In this document: positions 28,081 to 35,896 of the stretch, piece after piece
Position numbering within the stretch: position 1 is the stretch's first letter
Layout of the letters: every line of letters starts with the position of its first letter
NCBI GenBank assembly: GCA_020161695.1
Contig: JAIUOO010000015.1
Location: 62,001-126,000 of the forward strand
From: Pseudomonadota bacterium
Lineage (GTDB): Bacteria > Pseudomonadota > Alphaproteobacteria > Rhizobiales > Phreatobacteraceae
Length of the DNA: 64,000 nt
Reading direction: 5' to 3'
Program-made: the position numbers and the translations under genes
Notes under the pieces: model-generated
The model's database searches: none
What the model saw: only the letters and a program-made list of their open reading frames with translations
Told to the model about the DNA's origin: nothing

Positions 28081-28566
28081 ATGACATCGCATTCGAAAGC
28101 CTTCCCGCTGCTCTCGCGCCGCACGCTCGGCCTCGCGGTCGCGGCAAGCGCCCTCGCTCCCCGCCTCGCGCTCGCGCAATCGGCCACCGACCCGGTCGAG
28201 ACGGTGCGGACCTTCTTCGCCACCGTGAACGAGCGCAACGAGCGGACCTTCCTCACCCGCGAGTTCAACCGCCTGTTCGCCCGCCAGCGCCGCCGCTCGC
28301 GGGAGATGGATTCGCCCCTGCCCGGCCTCGACGCCGACTATCTCTGCCTATGCCAGGAGGAAGAGGACGGCTGGAAGAATACGCTTCGCTTCGAACTGGT
28401 GGCGAAGGTCGACAACCGCGTCGCCCGCGTGCGCGTGAAGTTCCGCAACTACGAGGAGCGCGAGGTCATCTACGCGCTGCATTTCGAGAACGGCCGCTGG
28501 CTGATCGACAATATCGAGCCGCCGGGCGAGCGCAGCTGGCAATATCGCCTGCAGGAGACGGAGTGA
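28081..28566 (+). CDS. DUF3828-like secreted protein
   Basis: 161 residues. The signal is Tat-like: SRRTLGLAVAASALAPRLALAQ. The mature domain (VETVRTFFATVNERNERTFLTREFNRLFARQ; YALHFENGRWLIDNIE) has the NTF2-like layout of DUF3828. Function unknown. It sits between glyQ and glyS on the same strand, so it is probably part of that transcript. Confidence 0.75.
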   Translation: MTSHSKAFPLLSRRTLGLAVAASALAPRLALAQSATDPVETVRTFFATVNERNERTFLTREFNRLFARQRRRSREMDSPLPGLDADYLCLCQEEEDGWKNTLRFELVAKVDNRVARVRVKFRNYEEREVIYALHFENGRWLIDNIEPPGERSWQYRLQETE

Positions 28567-28628
28567 AGGCGAGCGCGCGGCCTCCGTGCTCGCCCGAACT
28601 CGACGGACGAGAGCCGGAACCGCATCCT

Positions 28629-28683
28629 CCACCCTCCCCTGGAGGGGGAGGGTCGGCGGCCCTTGGGACGCCGGGGTGGGGTG
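28629..28683. repeat. left arm of second DUF559 palindromic element
   Basis: Hairpin A (CCCTCCCCtggaGGGGGAGGG), hairpin B (GGCG...CGCC) and tail GGGGTGGGGTG. Hairpin A matches the right arm in reverse complement at 20 of 21 positions. Confidence 0.8.
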
Positions 28684-28716
28684 TACGATGACCGGGAGGG
28701 CCTCAAGCACTTCCGC

Positions 28717-29144
28717 ATGGAACGCGCGCGCCGCCTGCGCGCGTCCATGCCCCCGCCGAGCGCCGGCTTTGGCGCGAACTGCACCGCGTCCCGCTGGAGG
28801 GCACACATTTCCGCCGACAGGTGGCGATCGGTCCCTACGTCGCGGATTTCGCCTGCCTCACCGCCCGCCTTGTGATTGAACTCGATGGCGGCCACCACAA
28901 CGAGGACGCGCAAGTCCGGCGCGATGCGCGACGCACGCAATTTCTCGAGCGGGAAGGCTTCCGCGTCCTGCGGTTCTGGAACCATCAGGTGATGCGTGAA
29001 CTTGCCTCGGTGCTGGACACGATCCACCAAGCCGTGTTTTTGGGGAGCGAGCCGGAGGCGCACCTGACCCACCATCGGGCAAGGCGGCCTCACCCCACCC
29101 CGGGCCGCCTTGCGGCCCGACCCTCCCCCTCAAGGGGAGGGTGA
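28717..29144 (+). pseudogene. frameshifted DUF559 (Vsr-like) endonuclease gene
   Basis: The frame starts at the ATG at 28717 (MERARRLRASMPPP). At 28756-28758 one C appears to be missing: CCGCC-GAG where CCGCCC-GAG would continue the frame. After it the next frame reads RRLWRELHRVPLEGTHFRRQ, then GPYVADFACLTARLVIELDG and FRVLRFWNHQV. This matches the intact DUF559 protein at 13021 motif by motif. The last residues and stop lie in the right palindromic arm, as in the intact copy. A sequencing error is the main alternative; otherwise the copy is dead. Confidence 0.8.
29091..29141. repeat. right arm of second DUF559 palindromic element
   Basis: Tail CACCCCACCCC, hairpin B (GGGCCGCcttGCGGCCC) and hairpin A (CCCTCCCCctcaAGGGGAGGG). 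It overlaps the end of the pseudogene and ends 38 bp before the glyS start. Confidence 0.8.
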
Positions 29145-29179
29145 CGAGGCCCGCGACGAGCGAGGCCGGAAGACAGCCC

Positions 29180-31468
29180 ATGCCCGACCTCCTTCTCGAA
29201 CTGCTCTCGGAAGAAATCCCGGCCCGCATGCAGGCGGACGCCGCGGCGCACCTGAAGAAGGCCGTCACCGACGCTCTTGTCGCCCGGGGCTGCCTCTACG
29301 AGGGCGCGCGCGCCGTCGTCACGCCGCGCCGCATCGCGCTGTCGGTCCATGGCCTGCCCGTCGCCTCGCCCGACGTGAAGGAAGAGCGCAAGGGACCACG
29401 CGTCGGCGCGCCGGAGGCCGCGATCCAGGGCTTCCTGAAAGCCGCGGGGCTTGCCTCCATCGACCAGGCGACGATCCAGTCCGACCCGAAGAAGGGCGAC
29501 AGCTACATCGCCGTCATCGACAAGCCCGGCCGGCCGACGCCCGACGTCATTGCCGAGATCGTGCCGGAGATCGTCCGCTCGTTCCCATGGCCGAAATCGA
29601 TGCGCTGGGGCGAGGCCTCGCTGTCGACTTCGTCGCTGCGCTGGGTGCGGCCGCTGCAATCCATCGTCTGCACCTTCGGGCCGGAGACCGAGGAGCCGGC
29701 GGTCATCCCCTTCGCCATCGACGGCATCGCCTCGGGCGACGTGACGCGCGGCCACCGCTTCATGGCGCCGGCGGACATCCGCGTCAGGCGCATGGACGAT
29801 TATCTCGGCAGCCTCGAGGCGGCGAAGGTCGTCGCCGACCCCGAGGAGCGCAAGCGCCGCATCCTCGACGACGCCAAGAACCTCTGCTTCGCGCAGGGGT
29901 TCGAGCTGGTCGAGGACGAGGGCCTGCTGAACGAGGTCGCCGGCCTCGTCGAATGGCCGGTCGTGCTCATGGGCACGTTCGAGGCGGACTTCCTCGCCAT
30001 TCCCGACGAGGTCATCCGCGCCACCATCCGCGCCAACCAGAAGTGCTTCGTGGTCCGCGACCCGAAGACCGGGCGCCTCGCCAACCGCTTCGTGCTGACC
30101 GCCAATCTGGAAGCGGCGGATGGCGGCGCCACCATCGTCGCCGGCAACGAGCGCGTCATCCGCGCGCGGCTCTCCGACGCGCTCTATTTCTGGCAGACCG
30201 ACCAGAAGCCGCTGCCGGACTTCGAGACCTTCGGCAAGCCGCTGGACCAGCGCATGGCGAAGCTCCGCGCGCTGAACGTGGTGTTCCACGAGAAGTTAGG
30301 CACTCAAGGGCAGCGCGTCGAGCGCATCAAGGCACTGGCGAAGCACATCGCGCCGCTGGTGGGCGCCGACCCTGATCTCGCCGAGCGCGCGGCGGAACTC
30401 GCCAAGGCCGACCTGATGACCGAGGTCGTCGGCGAATTCCCCGAAGTGCAGGGCCTGATGGGCCGGAAATATGCAGTTCTGCAGGGCGAGAACGAGAGCG
30501 TCGCGGCGGCCATCGAGGACCACTACAAGCCGCAGGGGCCGTCCGACCGTGTGCCGACCGACAAGGTGGCCGTGGCCGTGGCGCTCGCCGACAAGCTGGA
30601 CACGCTGGTGGGCTTCTGGGCCGTCGATGAGAAGCCGACGGGGAGCAAGGACCCGTTTGCGCTGCGCAGGGCGGCGCTGGGTGTGATCAGATTGGTGGTG
30701 GAGAATGGGCTGCGGGTTCCGCTGAATTCTGCGATCGGATACGCCTATTACCGCCATCTCGGGCAGGCTGTCGGCAACCCCCTCGAATATGCCGAGTATC
30801 CTGAGGCGATCGAGACATGGTCGAAGGCAGAGAAGAAGTTTGCAGCGTTTGATGCATCGGTACTGGCACCGGTTCGAACCGGTGCCGCGGAATATCAGGC
30901 TGCCAAGCCCGGCCCCGGCAACTACTTCAATCACGACCTCCTCTCCTTCTTCCACGACCGCCTGAAAGTCCTCCTCCGCGATCAGGGCCAGCGCCATGAC
31001 CTCGTCGATGCCGTGCTCGCCTCCGGCGAGGGCAATGACGACCTGCTACTCGTCGTCCGGCGCGTCGAGGCGCTCGCCGCCTTCCTGACCACCGACGACG
31101 GCCGGAACCTGCTGGCCGGCACCAAGCGCGCCATGAACATCCTCCGCATCGAGGAGAAGAAGGACGGCCGTTCCTATGACGGCGCGCCCGACCCGCACCT
31201 CGTCCATGACAAGGGCCTGCCCGAGGAGCGCGCGCTCTACAACCTGCTCCAGTCGGCAACCGCCCATGCCCGCGATCATGTCGCACGCGAGGACTATGCC
31301 GGCGCGATGAAGGCCCTCGCCGAGCTGCGTCCGGCGGTCGATGCCTTCTTCGACAAGGTGACGGTCAATGCCGAAGACCCCGCGCTGCGCGAAAACCGGC
31401 TGAAGATGCTGGCCGAACTGCGCGCGGCAACAGCGACGGTAGCGGATTTCTCGAAGATCGAGGGGTAG
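29180..31468 (+). CDS. glyS: glycyl-tRNA synthetase beta subunit
   Basis: 762 residues. It begins [17 protein letters not shown], the usual GlyS start; the frame is open to 29141 but that lies in the repeat. The HD-type domain ([32 protein letters not shown]) and the C-terminal DALR-like tRNA-binding domain ([26 protein letters not shown]) are present. It is longer than E. coli GlyS (689). Extra length sits at about residues 513-577, between these domains, in DNA with lower G+C and different codon use, and includes a 22-bp palindrome. Frame is kept, so it is probably functional. Confidence 0.96.
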   Translation: MPDLLLELLSEEIPARMQADAAAHLKKAVTDALVARGCLYEGARAVVTPRRIALSVHGLPVASPDVKEERKGPRVGAPEAAIQGFLKAAGLASIDQATIQSDPKKGDSYIAVIDKPGRPTPDVIAEIVPEIVRSFPWPKSMRWGEASLSTSSLRWVRPLQSIVCTFGPETEEPAVIPFAIDGIASGDVTRGHRFMAPADIRVRRMDDYLGSLEAAKVVADPEERKRRILDDAKNLCFAQGFELVEDEGLLNEVAGLVEWPVVLMGTFEADFLAIPDEVIRATIRANQKCFVVRDPKTGRLANRFVLTANLEAADGGATIVAGNERVIRARLSDALYFWQTDQKPLPDFETFGKPLDQRMAKLRALNVVFHEKLGTQGQRVERIKALAKHIAPLVGADPDLAERAAELAKADLMTEVVGEFPEVQGLMGRKYAVLQGENESVAAAIEDHYKPQGPSDRVPTDKVAVAVALADKLDTLVGFWAVDEKPTGSKDPFALRRAALGVIRLVVENGLRVPLNSAIGYAYYRHLGQAVGNPLEYAEYPEAIETWSKAEKKFAAFDASVLAPVRTGAAEYQAAKPGPGNYFNHDLLSFFHDRLKVLLRDQGQRHDLVDAVLASGEGNDDLLLVVRRVEALAAFLTTDDGRNLLAGTKRAMNILRIEEKKDGRSYDGAPDPHLVHDKGLPEERALYNLLQSATAHARDHVAREDYAGAMKALAELRPAVDAFFDKVTVNAEDPALRENRLKMLAELRAATATVADFSKIEG
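30865..30886. repeat. 22-bp perfect palindrome inside glyS
   Basis: GGCACCGGTTC followed directly by its reverse complement. It lies in frame in the lower-G+C insert of glyS and is translated (APVRTGA). Confidence 0.7.
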
Positions 31469-31497
31469 CGCTCCTTGGCGCGGGACGCGCGCGCGTT

Positions 31498-31611
31498 CCT
31501 TCTCCCCTTGCGGGAGAAGGTGGCGCCGTGAGGCGCCGGATGAGGGGTTAACCGCTGCGATGCCCCTCACCCGCCTGCTTCGCAGGCACCCTCTCCCACA
31601 CGGGGAGAGGG
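31498..31611. repeat. palindromic repeat pair without cargo, downstream of glyS
   Basis: Left arm 31498-31547: hairpin A (CCTTCTCCC...), hairpin B (GGCGCCgtgaGGCGCC), tail GGATGAGGGG. Right arm 31563-31611: tail CCCCTCACCC, B (GCCTGCttcGCAGGC), A (CCCTCTCCC...). Arms are inverted with 15 bp between. Unlike the other pairs their A hairpins differ at several positions; the left A is identical to that of the metH pair. It may also terminate glyS and the convergent Ivy gene. Confidence 0.8.
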
Positions 31612-31646
31612 TTTGCACGATCTCCAGCGCGCGCCTTCTATTTGCC

Positions 31647-32066
31647 TCACCGCGCCAGCCGCTGCTCCAGCAAGCGCCGCTCCACCGGGCCGGGATTGCC
31701 GAGCCACTGGACGAAATCCTTGTGCCGGAGCGCGGCCCAGGCCTGGCTGCCATCGGCGACGAACAGCACGAACAGCTGGTTGTCGGCGCAGTCGTGCGGC
31801 TTGCAGACATCGGTCGACAGGAAGCGCCGGCCGTCGGCCGCCACCGGCTCGGCAGGGCCTGAGACGCCGTTGCCGCCACCGCCGAACACATGAACCCAGC
31901 GGTCGATATTGCGGTTGCGGCGGAACAGGCCGTCCCAGCTTTCCTTGAAAGCCGGCCGCTTCAGCAGGTCGAACAGGTAGGGCTGGCCGCCCTGCGCCGA
32001 TAGCGGCGCCAGTGCGCCGAACGTCATGATGGCGGCGACAAGGCCGGCAACGATCATCCGCATCAT
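31647..32066 (-). CDS. Ivy-family C-type lysozyme inhibitor
   Basis: 139 residues with a signal peptide (about 1-24, to LSAQ). The loop CKPHDC (C88-C93) is the inhibitory, disulphide-closed loop of Ivy, which blocks the lysozyme active site. Downstream NQLFVLFVADGSQAWAALR and FVQWLGNPGPVERRLL also match the family. It should protect peptidoglycan in the periplasm against lysozyme or an endogenous lytic enzyme. The ATG follows immediately after the TAG of the upstream methyltransferase gene, so translation is coupled. Confidence 0.85.
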   Translation of the reverse strand: MMRMIVAGLVAAIMTFGALAPLSAQGGQPYLFDLLKRPAFKESWDGLFRRNRNIDRWVHVFGGGGNGVSGPAEPVAADGRRFLSTDVCKPHDCADNQLFVLFVADGSQAWAALRHKDFVQWLGNPGPVERRLLEQRLAR

Positions 32067-32831
32067 CTAGAAGCCCTTCCCCTCTCGCAGGATCGCCTCG
32101 GCCTCGGGCGTCGGCCGGCCCTCGCCGTCCTGCAAGACCAGCCCCGGCAGGATCGACACCGGCGCGCGCGAACCCTTGATGCCCGTCGCGATCAGCCGCA
32201 CGGCGGGCGCCCCCGGCTTCGGATGGACCGGACGCAGCGTCACGCCGCCGAACCGGCCCCGCAGGGCCGCCAGCAGCGCCTCCGGCTGGTCAGCGCGGTG
32301 GATCAGCGTCACCGTGCCGCCGGGCCGCAGCACCGAGACCGCGGTGCGCAGGAAGCCGGCGAGGAGATCGTCGCCCGCCGCATGCGCCAGCCGCTTGCCC
32401 GCTGCCGGCGAGGCGCGATGGCGCGGCGTGTCGTGAAAAGGCGGATTGGTGATCACGCGGTCGATCTCGCCGACGAGAAGGCCGGCCTTCTCGCGGGGCG
32501 CGCCGCGCGCGAGCGCATCCATGACGATGACGCGGGTGCGGTTGCCATAGCCGTTGGCGGCGGCGTTCTGCTCGGCAAGGACGGCGAGAGCCGGGTCGAT
32601 CTCGACCAGCGTCAGGTAGCCGACCGCCACCCGCGCGGCGAGACAGAAGGCCGCGGTGCCGACGCCGGCGCCGAGATCGAGCACCCGCTCGCCCGGCAGC
32701 GCGGGCACGGCAGCCGCCAGCAGCACGGCGTCATGGCCGGCGCGATGGCCGCGCCGCGGCTGGACAAGCTGGACACGCCCGCCGAGGACGGTGTCGGTGG
32801 TCGTTTCCTGATCCTGCGCGTCGAGGCTCAT
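32067..32831 (-). CDS. tRNA1(Val) A37 N6-methyltransferase-like protein
   Basis: About 254 residues. Class I methyltransferase: AdoMet motif VLDLGAGVGTAAFCLAAR and the N6-adenine motif NPPF (VITNPPFHDTPRHR). It resembles TrmN6/YfiC, which methylates A37 of tRNA1(Val); another RNA target is possible. The ATG at 32831 (MSLDAQDQ) is the likely start, with an open frame to 32867. The stop abuts the Ivy start. Confidence 0.85.
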   Translation of the reverse strand: MSLDAQDQETTTDTVLGGRVQLVQPRRGHRAGHDAVLLAAAVPALPGERVLDLGAGVGTAAFCLAARVAVGYLTLVEIDPALAVLAEQNAAANGYGNRTRVIVMDALARGAPREKAGLLVGEIDRVITNPPFHDTPRHRASPAAGKRLAHAAGDDLLAGFLRTAVSVLRPGGTVTLIHRADQPEALLAALRGRFGGVTLRPVHPKPGAPAVRLIATGIKGSRAPVSILPGLVLQDGEGRPTPEAEAILREGKGF

Positions 32832-32888
32832 TGCCAAGCCATGGCACGGATCGCCGGCCAAGCCCATCCCCGCGCATCGCGGCCCCTG

Positions 32889-33116
32889 TCAGGCCGGCGG
32901 CCTCAACTCATCGCCCCAGCCGGCCTCGCGGATCAGCCGGCGGGCACGGTCGGCCTGATCCGCCGGCACCAGAATACGCAGCGGAAAGGCGACGATCCGC
33001 GCCTCGATGGCGGATATGTGCCGGTCGGCCACCAGAACGGCGATGCCCTCGGCTCCCAGCAGGGCTTCGACCGCGCCGACCAGCACCGGATCGGGGGTTC
33101 GGATGATCTCCTCCAC
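32889..33116 (-). CDS. DUF2007 family protein
   Basis: 75 residues. It starts VEEIIRTPDPVLVGAVEALL and continues VLVADRHISAIEARIVAFPLRILV, the DUF2007 pattern (a small ferredoxin-like fold, possibly PII-related signalling). The GTG at 33116 with AGGGAG upstream fits the family start; the frame is open to 33230. It is divergent from ispB and 57 bp upstream of the methyltransferase gene on the same strand. Confidence 0.8.
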   Translation of the reverse strand: MEEIIRTPDPVLVGAVEALLGAEGIAVLVADRHISAIEARIVAFPLRILVPADQADRARRLIREAGWGDELRPPA

Positions 33117-33247
33117 GGCGCTTCTGCTCCCTGATGCGACTTCAGCGCCATCTTTCGCGACGCCGCGCGACTTGAGAAGGGTGCGCCGCATCCCTATTGT
33201 CCCGGTAAAATCCGTCCAATGCGGACGCATATAGTCTGGAGCATGGC

Positions 33248-34255
33248 GTGGCAGTCGTCGTCCCCTTCGAAAAGGAAAAGGCCTCCATCGAGGCGCTGGT
33301 CGCGGCGACCCGCGCGGACATGGAACGCGTCAACGCGATGATCCTGTCGCGCACGGGCTCCGAGGTCACCATGATCCCGGAGGTCGCGAACCACCTGATC
33401 TCGTCGGGCGGCAAGCGGCTGCGGCCCATGCTGACGCTGGCGACGGCCCAGCTCGCCGGCTACCGTGGCGAGGGCCACGTCAAGCTCGCCGCCGCCGTCG
33501 AGTTCATGCACACCGCGACGTTGCTGCACGACGACGTCGTGGACGAGAGCGACATGCGCCGGGGCAAACCCGCCGCCCGCATGGTCTGGGGCAACGAGGC
33601 CTCGGTGCTGGTCGGCGACTTCCTGCTCGGGCAGGCTTTCAAGATGATGGTCGAAGTCGGCTCGCTGCGCGCGCTCGACATCCTGTCCACCGCTGCCGCC
33701 GTGATCGCCGAGGGCGAGGTCATGCAGCTTGCGGCAGCCAAGAACACGGCGACGACCGAGGACGAATATCTCGCGGTGATCCGCGGCAAGACGGCGGAGC
33801 TCTTCGCCGCCGCCTGCGAGGTGGGTCCGGTCATCGCCGAGCGGCCGAAAGCCGAGCAGGCCGCCGCCCGTGCCTACGGCATGAATCTCGGCATCGCCTT
33901 CCAGCTCGTCGATGACGCGCTCGACTACGGCGGCAAGGCCCAGAAGCTCGGCAAGAACACCGGCGACGACTTCCGCGAGGGCAAGATCACCCTGCCCGTC
34001 GTGCTCGCCTTCCGGCGCGGCTCGGAGGCCGAGCGCGCCTTCTGGAAGAAGACGCTGGTCGAAGGCGAGATCGTCGAGGGCGACCTCGACGCCGCGATCG
34101 GCCTGATGACCAAGCACGGCGCGCTGGCCGACACGATCGAGCGCGCCCGCCACTACGGCGACATGGCCAATGACGCGCTGGCGCTGTTCCCGGACTCGGC
34201 CGTGAAGGACTCGCTGAAGCAGGCGGTCGAGTTCTGCATCGCCCGCGCCTATTGA
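33248..34255 (+). CDS. ispB: long-chain polyprenyl diphosphate synthase
   Basis: 335 residues of a trans-prenyltransferase. The first Asp-rich motif is DDVVDE (from about residue 95) after FMHTATLLH, and the second is DDALD (about 222). GGKRLRP binds the diphosphate. Small residues before the first motif suggest a long product, the octa- to decaprenyl side chain of ubiquinone. The start is GTG at 33248 behind GGAG. queC follows after 4 bp. Confidence 0.92.
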   Translation: MAVVVPFEKEKASIEALVAATRADMERVNAMILSRTGSEVTMIPEVANHLISSGGKRLRPMLTLATAQLAGYRGEGHVKLAAAVEFMHTATLLHDDVVDESDMRRGKPAARMVWGNEASVLVGDFLLGQAFKMMVEVGSLRALDILSTAAAVIAEGEVMQLAAAKNTATTEDEYLAVIRGKTAELFAAACEVGPVIAERPKAEQAAARAYGMNLGIAFQLVDDALDYGGKAQKLGKNTGDDFREGKITLPVVLAFRRGSEAERAFWKKTLVEGEIVEGDLDAAIGLMTKHGALADTIERARHYGDMANDALALFPDSAVKDSLKQAVEFCIARAY

Positions 34256-34259
34256 GCCG

Positions 34260-34979
34260 ATGGCAATGACCGGCGAGAGTTCTGGAGCGCCAGGCGCCCT
34301 CGTCCTGTTCTCGGGCGGGCAGGATTCCTCGACCTGCCTCGCCTGGGCGCTCGACCGCTTCGACCATGTCGAGACGCTCGGCTTCGACTACGGCCAGCGC
34401 CACCGCGTCGAGCTCGAATGCCGGACGGCGGTGCGCGAGGGCCTCGCGAACCTGAACCCCGCATGGCGGCAGCGGCTCGGCGAGGACCACACGGTCGGCC
34501 TCGCGGCGCTCGGCGAAATCTCGAACACCTCGCTCACCCGCGACGTTGCCATCGAGATGACCGATGCCGGCCTGCCCAACACCTTCGTTCCCGGCCGCAA
34601 CATCGTCTTCCTGACCTTCGCGGCGGCGCTCGCCTACCGGCGCGGCCTGAAGCACATCGTCGCCGGCATGTGCGAGACCGACTATTCCGGCTATCCCGAC
34701 TGCCGCGACGACACGATCAAGGCGCTGCAGGTGGCGCTGAACCTCGGCATGGACACGCGCTTCGTGCTCCACACGCCGCTGATGTTCATCGACAAGGCCG
34801 AGACCTGGGCCATGACCGAGCGCCTCGGCGGCGAGGCGCTGGTGGACCTCATCCGCGACGAGAGCCATTCCTGTTATCTCGGCGACCGCGCGACGAAGCA
34901 CGACTGGGGCTATGGCTGCGGCACCTGCCCGGCCTGCGACCTGCGCGCCGCCGGCTGGCGGCGTTACCGGGGCGGCTGA
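34260..34979 (+). CDS. queC: 7-cyano-7-deazaguanine synthase
   Basis: 239 residues. The PP-loop ATPase motif is FSGGQDSS (residues 17-24). The zinc site is at the C-terminus ([15 protein letters not shown]). It converts 7-carboxy-7-deazaguanine to preQ0 with ATP and ammonia, a step to queuosine. The ATG is at 34260, 4 bp after ispB; an ATG at 34266 is also possible. It is convergent with ispE. No other que genes are in the window. Confidence 0.96.
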   Translation: MAMTGESSGAPGALVLFSGGQDSSTCLAWALDRFDHVETLGFDYGQRHRVELECRTAVREGLANLNPAWRQRLGEDHTVGLAALGEISNTSLTRDVAIEMTDAGLPNTFVPGRNIVFLTFAAALAYRRGLKHIVAGMCETDYSGYPDCRDDTIKALQVALNLGMDTRFVLHTPLMFIDKAETWAMTERLGGEALVDLIRDESHSCYLGDRATKHDWGYGCGTCPACDLRAAGWRRYRGG

Positions 34980-34983
34980 CGCC

Positions 34984-35859
34984 TCACCCGATCATCGTCG
35001 GCTTGATCCACCAGCCCGGATGATCAGCCGCAATGGCCTTGCCGGCTGCGGCCGCTGCCCGGCAGGTGTCGAACAGGCCGAAGACGGTCGCACCCGATCC
35101 CGACATCCGCGAGAGCCGGCAGCCGGGATCGGCGCGCAGCGCGGCCAGCGCCTCGCCGATGACGGGAGCGATGGCGAAGGCGGGCGGTTCGAGATCGTTG
35201 CGGGAGGCGTGAAGCAGCGCGGTAAGGTCGGGACGGCTGAGCACGGCTTCCCGCTCGACCATCGCTGCGGCATCGGCAGCACCGGCCGATCCGGCGGCCA
35301 TCCCGAGCCTGCGGAACACGTCCGGGGTTGGAACCGAAACACGCGGGTTGACCAGCAAGGCCGGCAGCCTCGGCAGCGCGAGCACCGGCCCGAGCTCGTG
35401 GCCGACACCGCGCATCATGCGCGGTCGCGCCTCGAGACAGACCGGCACGTCGGCGCCGGTCAACCGGGCTGCCTCGAACAGCCTGGCATCGTCCGGCGCA
35501 AGACCCGAGGTCCTGGCCAGCAGCCGCAGGGCGGCAGCCGCGTCAGAGGAGCCACCGCCGAGGCCAGCCGCGACAGGCAGCCGCTTCACCAGCACGAAAC
35601 GGCCCCCCGGCAGACCGGGAATGCGCTCCGAGGCGAGGCGCGCAGCCTTCAGCACGAGATTGTCGGCGGACTGTCCCGCATCGGCGGCGGTCGCGCCGCG
35701 CACGATCAGGTCGTAGCCTGCGCCGCCCGGCTCGAAACGCAACTCGTCGCCGGCCGCCGCGAAGGCGACGAGGCTTTCAAGGTCGTGATAGCCGTCCGCG
35801 CGGCGCCCGCGCACGGCGAGCGTCAGATTGACCTTGGCGGGCGCCCGTTCGACCAGCAT
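34984..35859 (-). CDS. ispE: 4-diphosphocytidyl-2-C-methyl-D-erythritol kinase
   Basis: 291 residues, a GHMP kinase. The ATP-binding motif is PVAAGLGGGSSDAAAALR; the amino-terminal ERAPAKVNLTLAVRGRRADGYHDL is the IspE substrate region, and the C-terminal RMSGSGATVFGLF loop is conserved. It is the fourth enzyme of the MEP isoprenoid pathway and feeds ispB. The TPR gene 37 bp upstream is on the same strand and probably co-transcribed. Confidence 0.96.
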   Translation of the reverse strand: MLVERAPAKVNLTLAVRGRRADGYHDLESLVAFAAAGDELRFEPGGAGYDLIVRGATAADAGQSADNLVLKAARLASERIPGLPGGRFVLVKRLPVAAGLGGGSSDAAAALRLLARTSGLAPDDARLFEAARLTGADVPVCLEARPRMMRGVGHELGPVLALPRLPALLVNPRVSVPTPDVFRRLGMAAGSAGAADAAAMVEREAVLSRPDLTALLHASRNDLEPPAFAIAPVIGEALAALRADPGCRLSRMSGSGATVFGLFDTCRAAAAAGKAIAADHPGWWIKPTMIG

Positions 35860-35896
35860 GGCGACATGGCGGGGCTTGCGCTCCCGCCGCCTGCGG

